The position numbers were made by a program, and so were the translations under genes. A DNA stretch of 31,529 nucleotides from Sphacelaria rigidula (taxonomy: Eukaryota > Phaeophyceae > Sphacelariales). The notes below the pieces were generated by a model. It worked only from the letters and a program-made list of their open reading frames with translations. It made no database searches and was not told where the DNA came from. How positions within the stretch are numbered: position 1 is the first letter of the stretch; the number at the start of each line of letters is the position of its first letter. Location: positions 1-31,529 of the forward strand of contig CAXNAA020000048.1 of the NCBI GenBank assembly GCA_964200075.2, written 5' to 3'. Shown piece after piece: positions 31,122-31,529 of this stretch.

Positions 31122-31529
31122 GTATGTGCTCCGCAACTCACTTCTGAGCCTGTATCAGCACTTCCGCACCCCATCGACTACAATTGTGTTCTCTGGCTAA
31201 TTCATGTTCTCACGTTTCCGGGCGATAATGTTCCCCTGAACAAGCGACAGGGTATATGTACTTTTCCAAAGATAAACCCCGTACATCCAACGATAAACCC
31301 CGTACATGATGGATAAATCTAAACTCTCGCTGTGTAGATGGTTGAGCACTTTGATTTTCCACCAAGACAGTTCCGACATGGTCAAACGGACACATCGGAA
31401 ATGTTCGCTGAATCGTTGCCCCCCCTCAAAAATGCTCCGTCTCGAAAGGGATGCGTGGTCAATGGTCAAATGACTAAGGCAAGCAACAAATGAGTAGACA
31501 AAGACCACGCCAACCCCACAGAACCACGA
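31122..31529 (+). other. 3' end of window, no confirmed exon
   Basis: The gene continues beyond the window. A 21-nt tandem repeat (GATAAACCCCGTACAT unit) lies at 31271-31307. After a GTGTAG at about 31338 two frames stay open, but neither resembles a filamin strand. No stop or poly(A) signal could be assigned. Confidence 0.5.
31271..31307 (+). repeat. Two-copy tandem repeat, period 21 nt
   Basis: GATAAACCCCGTACAT at 31271-31286 and again at 31292-31307, exact over 16 nt. Confidence 0.8.

Noticed and set aside
1-31529. CRISPR array, bacterial operon or ribosome binding sites
   Set aside because: The GT-AG exon structure shows this is eukaryotic nuclear DNA; no regularly spaced repeats were found.

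Overview
The window reads as nuclear DNA of an intron-rich eukaryote. Almost all of it is one very large gene on the + strand that runs off both ends. I assembled 36 exons between 659 and 30920, plus a weaker 37th at 31042-31121, by matching GT(R)AG donors, YAG acceptors, reading phase and protein motif continuity. The 36 exons sum to 4778 nt, and the frame stays open for about 1592 codons across 35 introns. Introns average about 730 nt and make up about 85% of the locus. Long introns with short exons, a TTAGGG-type telomere-like repeat inside an intron, and this style of modular surface protein suggest a brown alga such as Ectocarpus. That assignment rests on recalled genome characteristics, not on a database match.

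Layout of the protein. Exons 1-6 (659-3872) hold two fibronectin type III (FN3) domains separated by a Cys-containing linker. Exons 6-24 (3787-23159) hold seven copies of a roughly 90-110 residue beta-rich module. Its hallmarks are a G-[TSD]-F-x-[LIV] start, an [FY]-[DN]-A-[ST] helix segment ending in a LExL-like motif, a V-x-V strand, and a W-x-V-T-F-x4-G-D ending. The array is interrupted by a partial FN3 (7112-8325) and by VYExQ segments. Exon 25 is a linker. Exons 26-29 (24530-26120) encode a PA14 domain. Exons 29-37 encode three filamin/ABP280-like immunoglobulin repeats, the last one incomplete. No start codon, signal peptide, transmembrane segment, stop codon or poly(A) signal of this gene lies in the window.

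How the parts fit. About 23 N-glycosylation sequons, a sugar- or ligand-binding type PA14 domain and only beta-sandwich modules point to a large extracellular adhesin, cell-wall or receptor ectodomain. This is inference from domain content.

Introns and other content. I saw no convincing second gene, RNA gene of intact form, transposase or reverse transcriptase on either strand. Introns hold a 24-base G run, a tRNA-like element with Pol III A and B boxes, a short telomere-like array, a CT microsatellite that forms the polypyrimidine tract of one acceptor, several short direct repeats, and one GC-AG intron.
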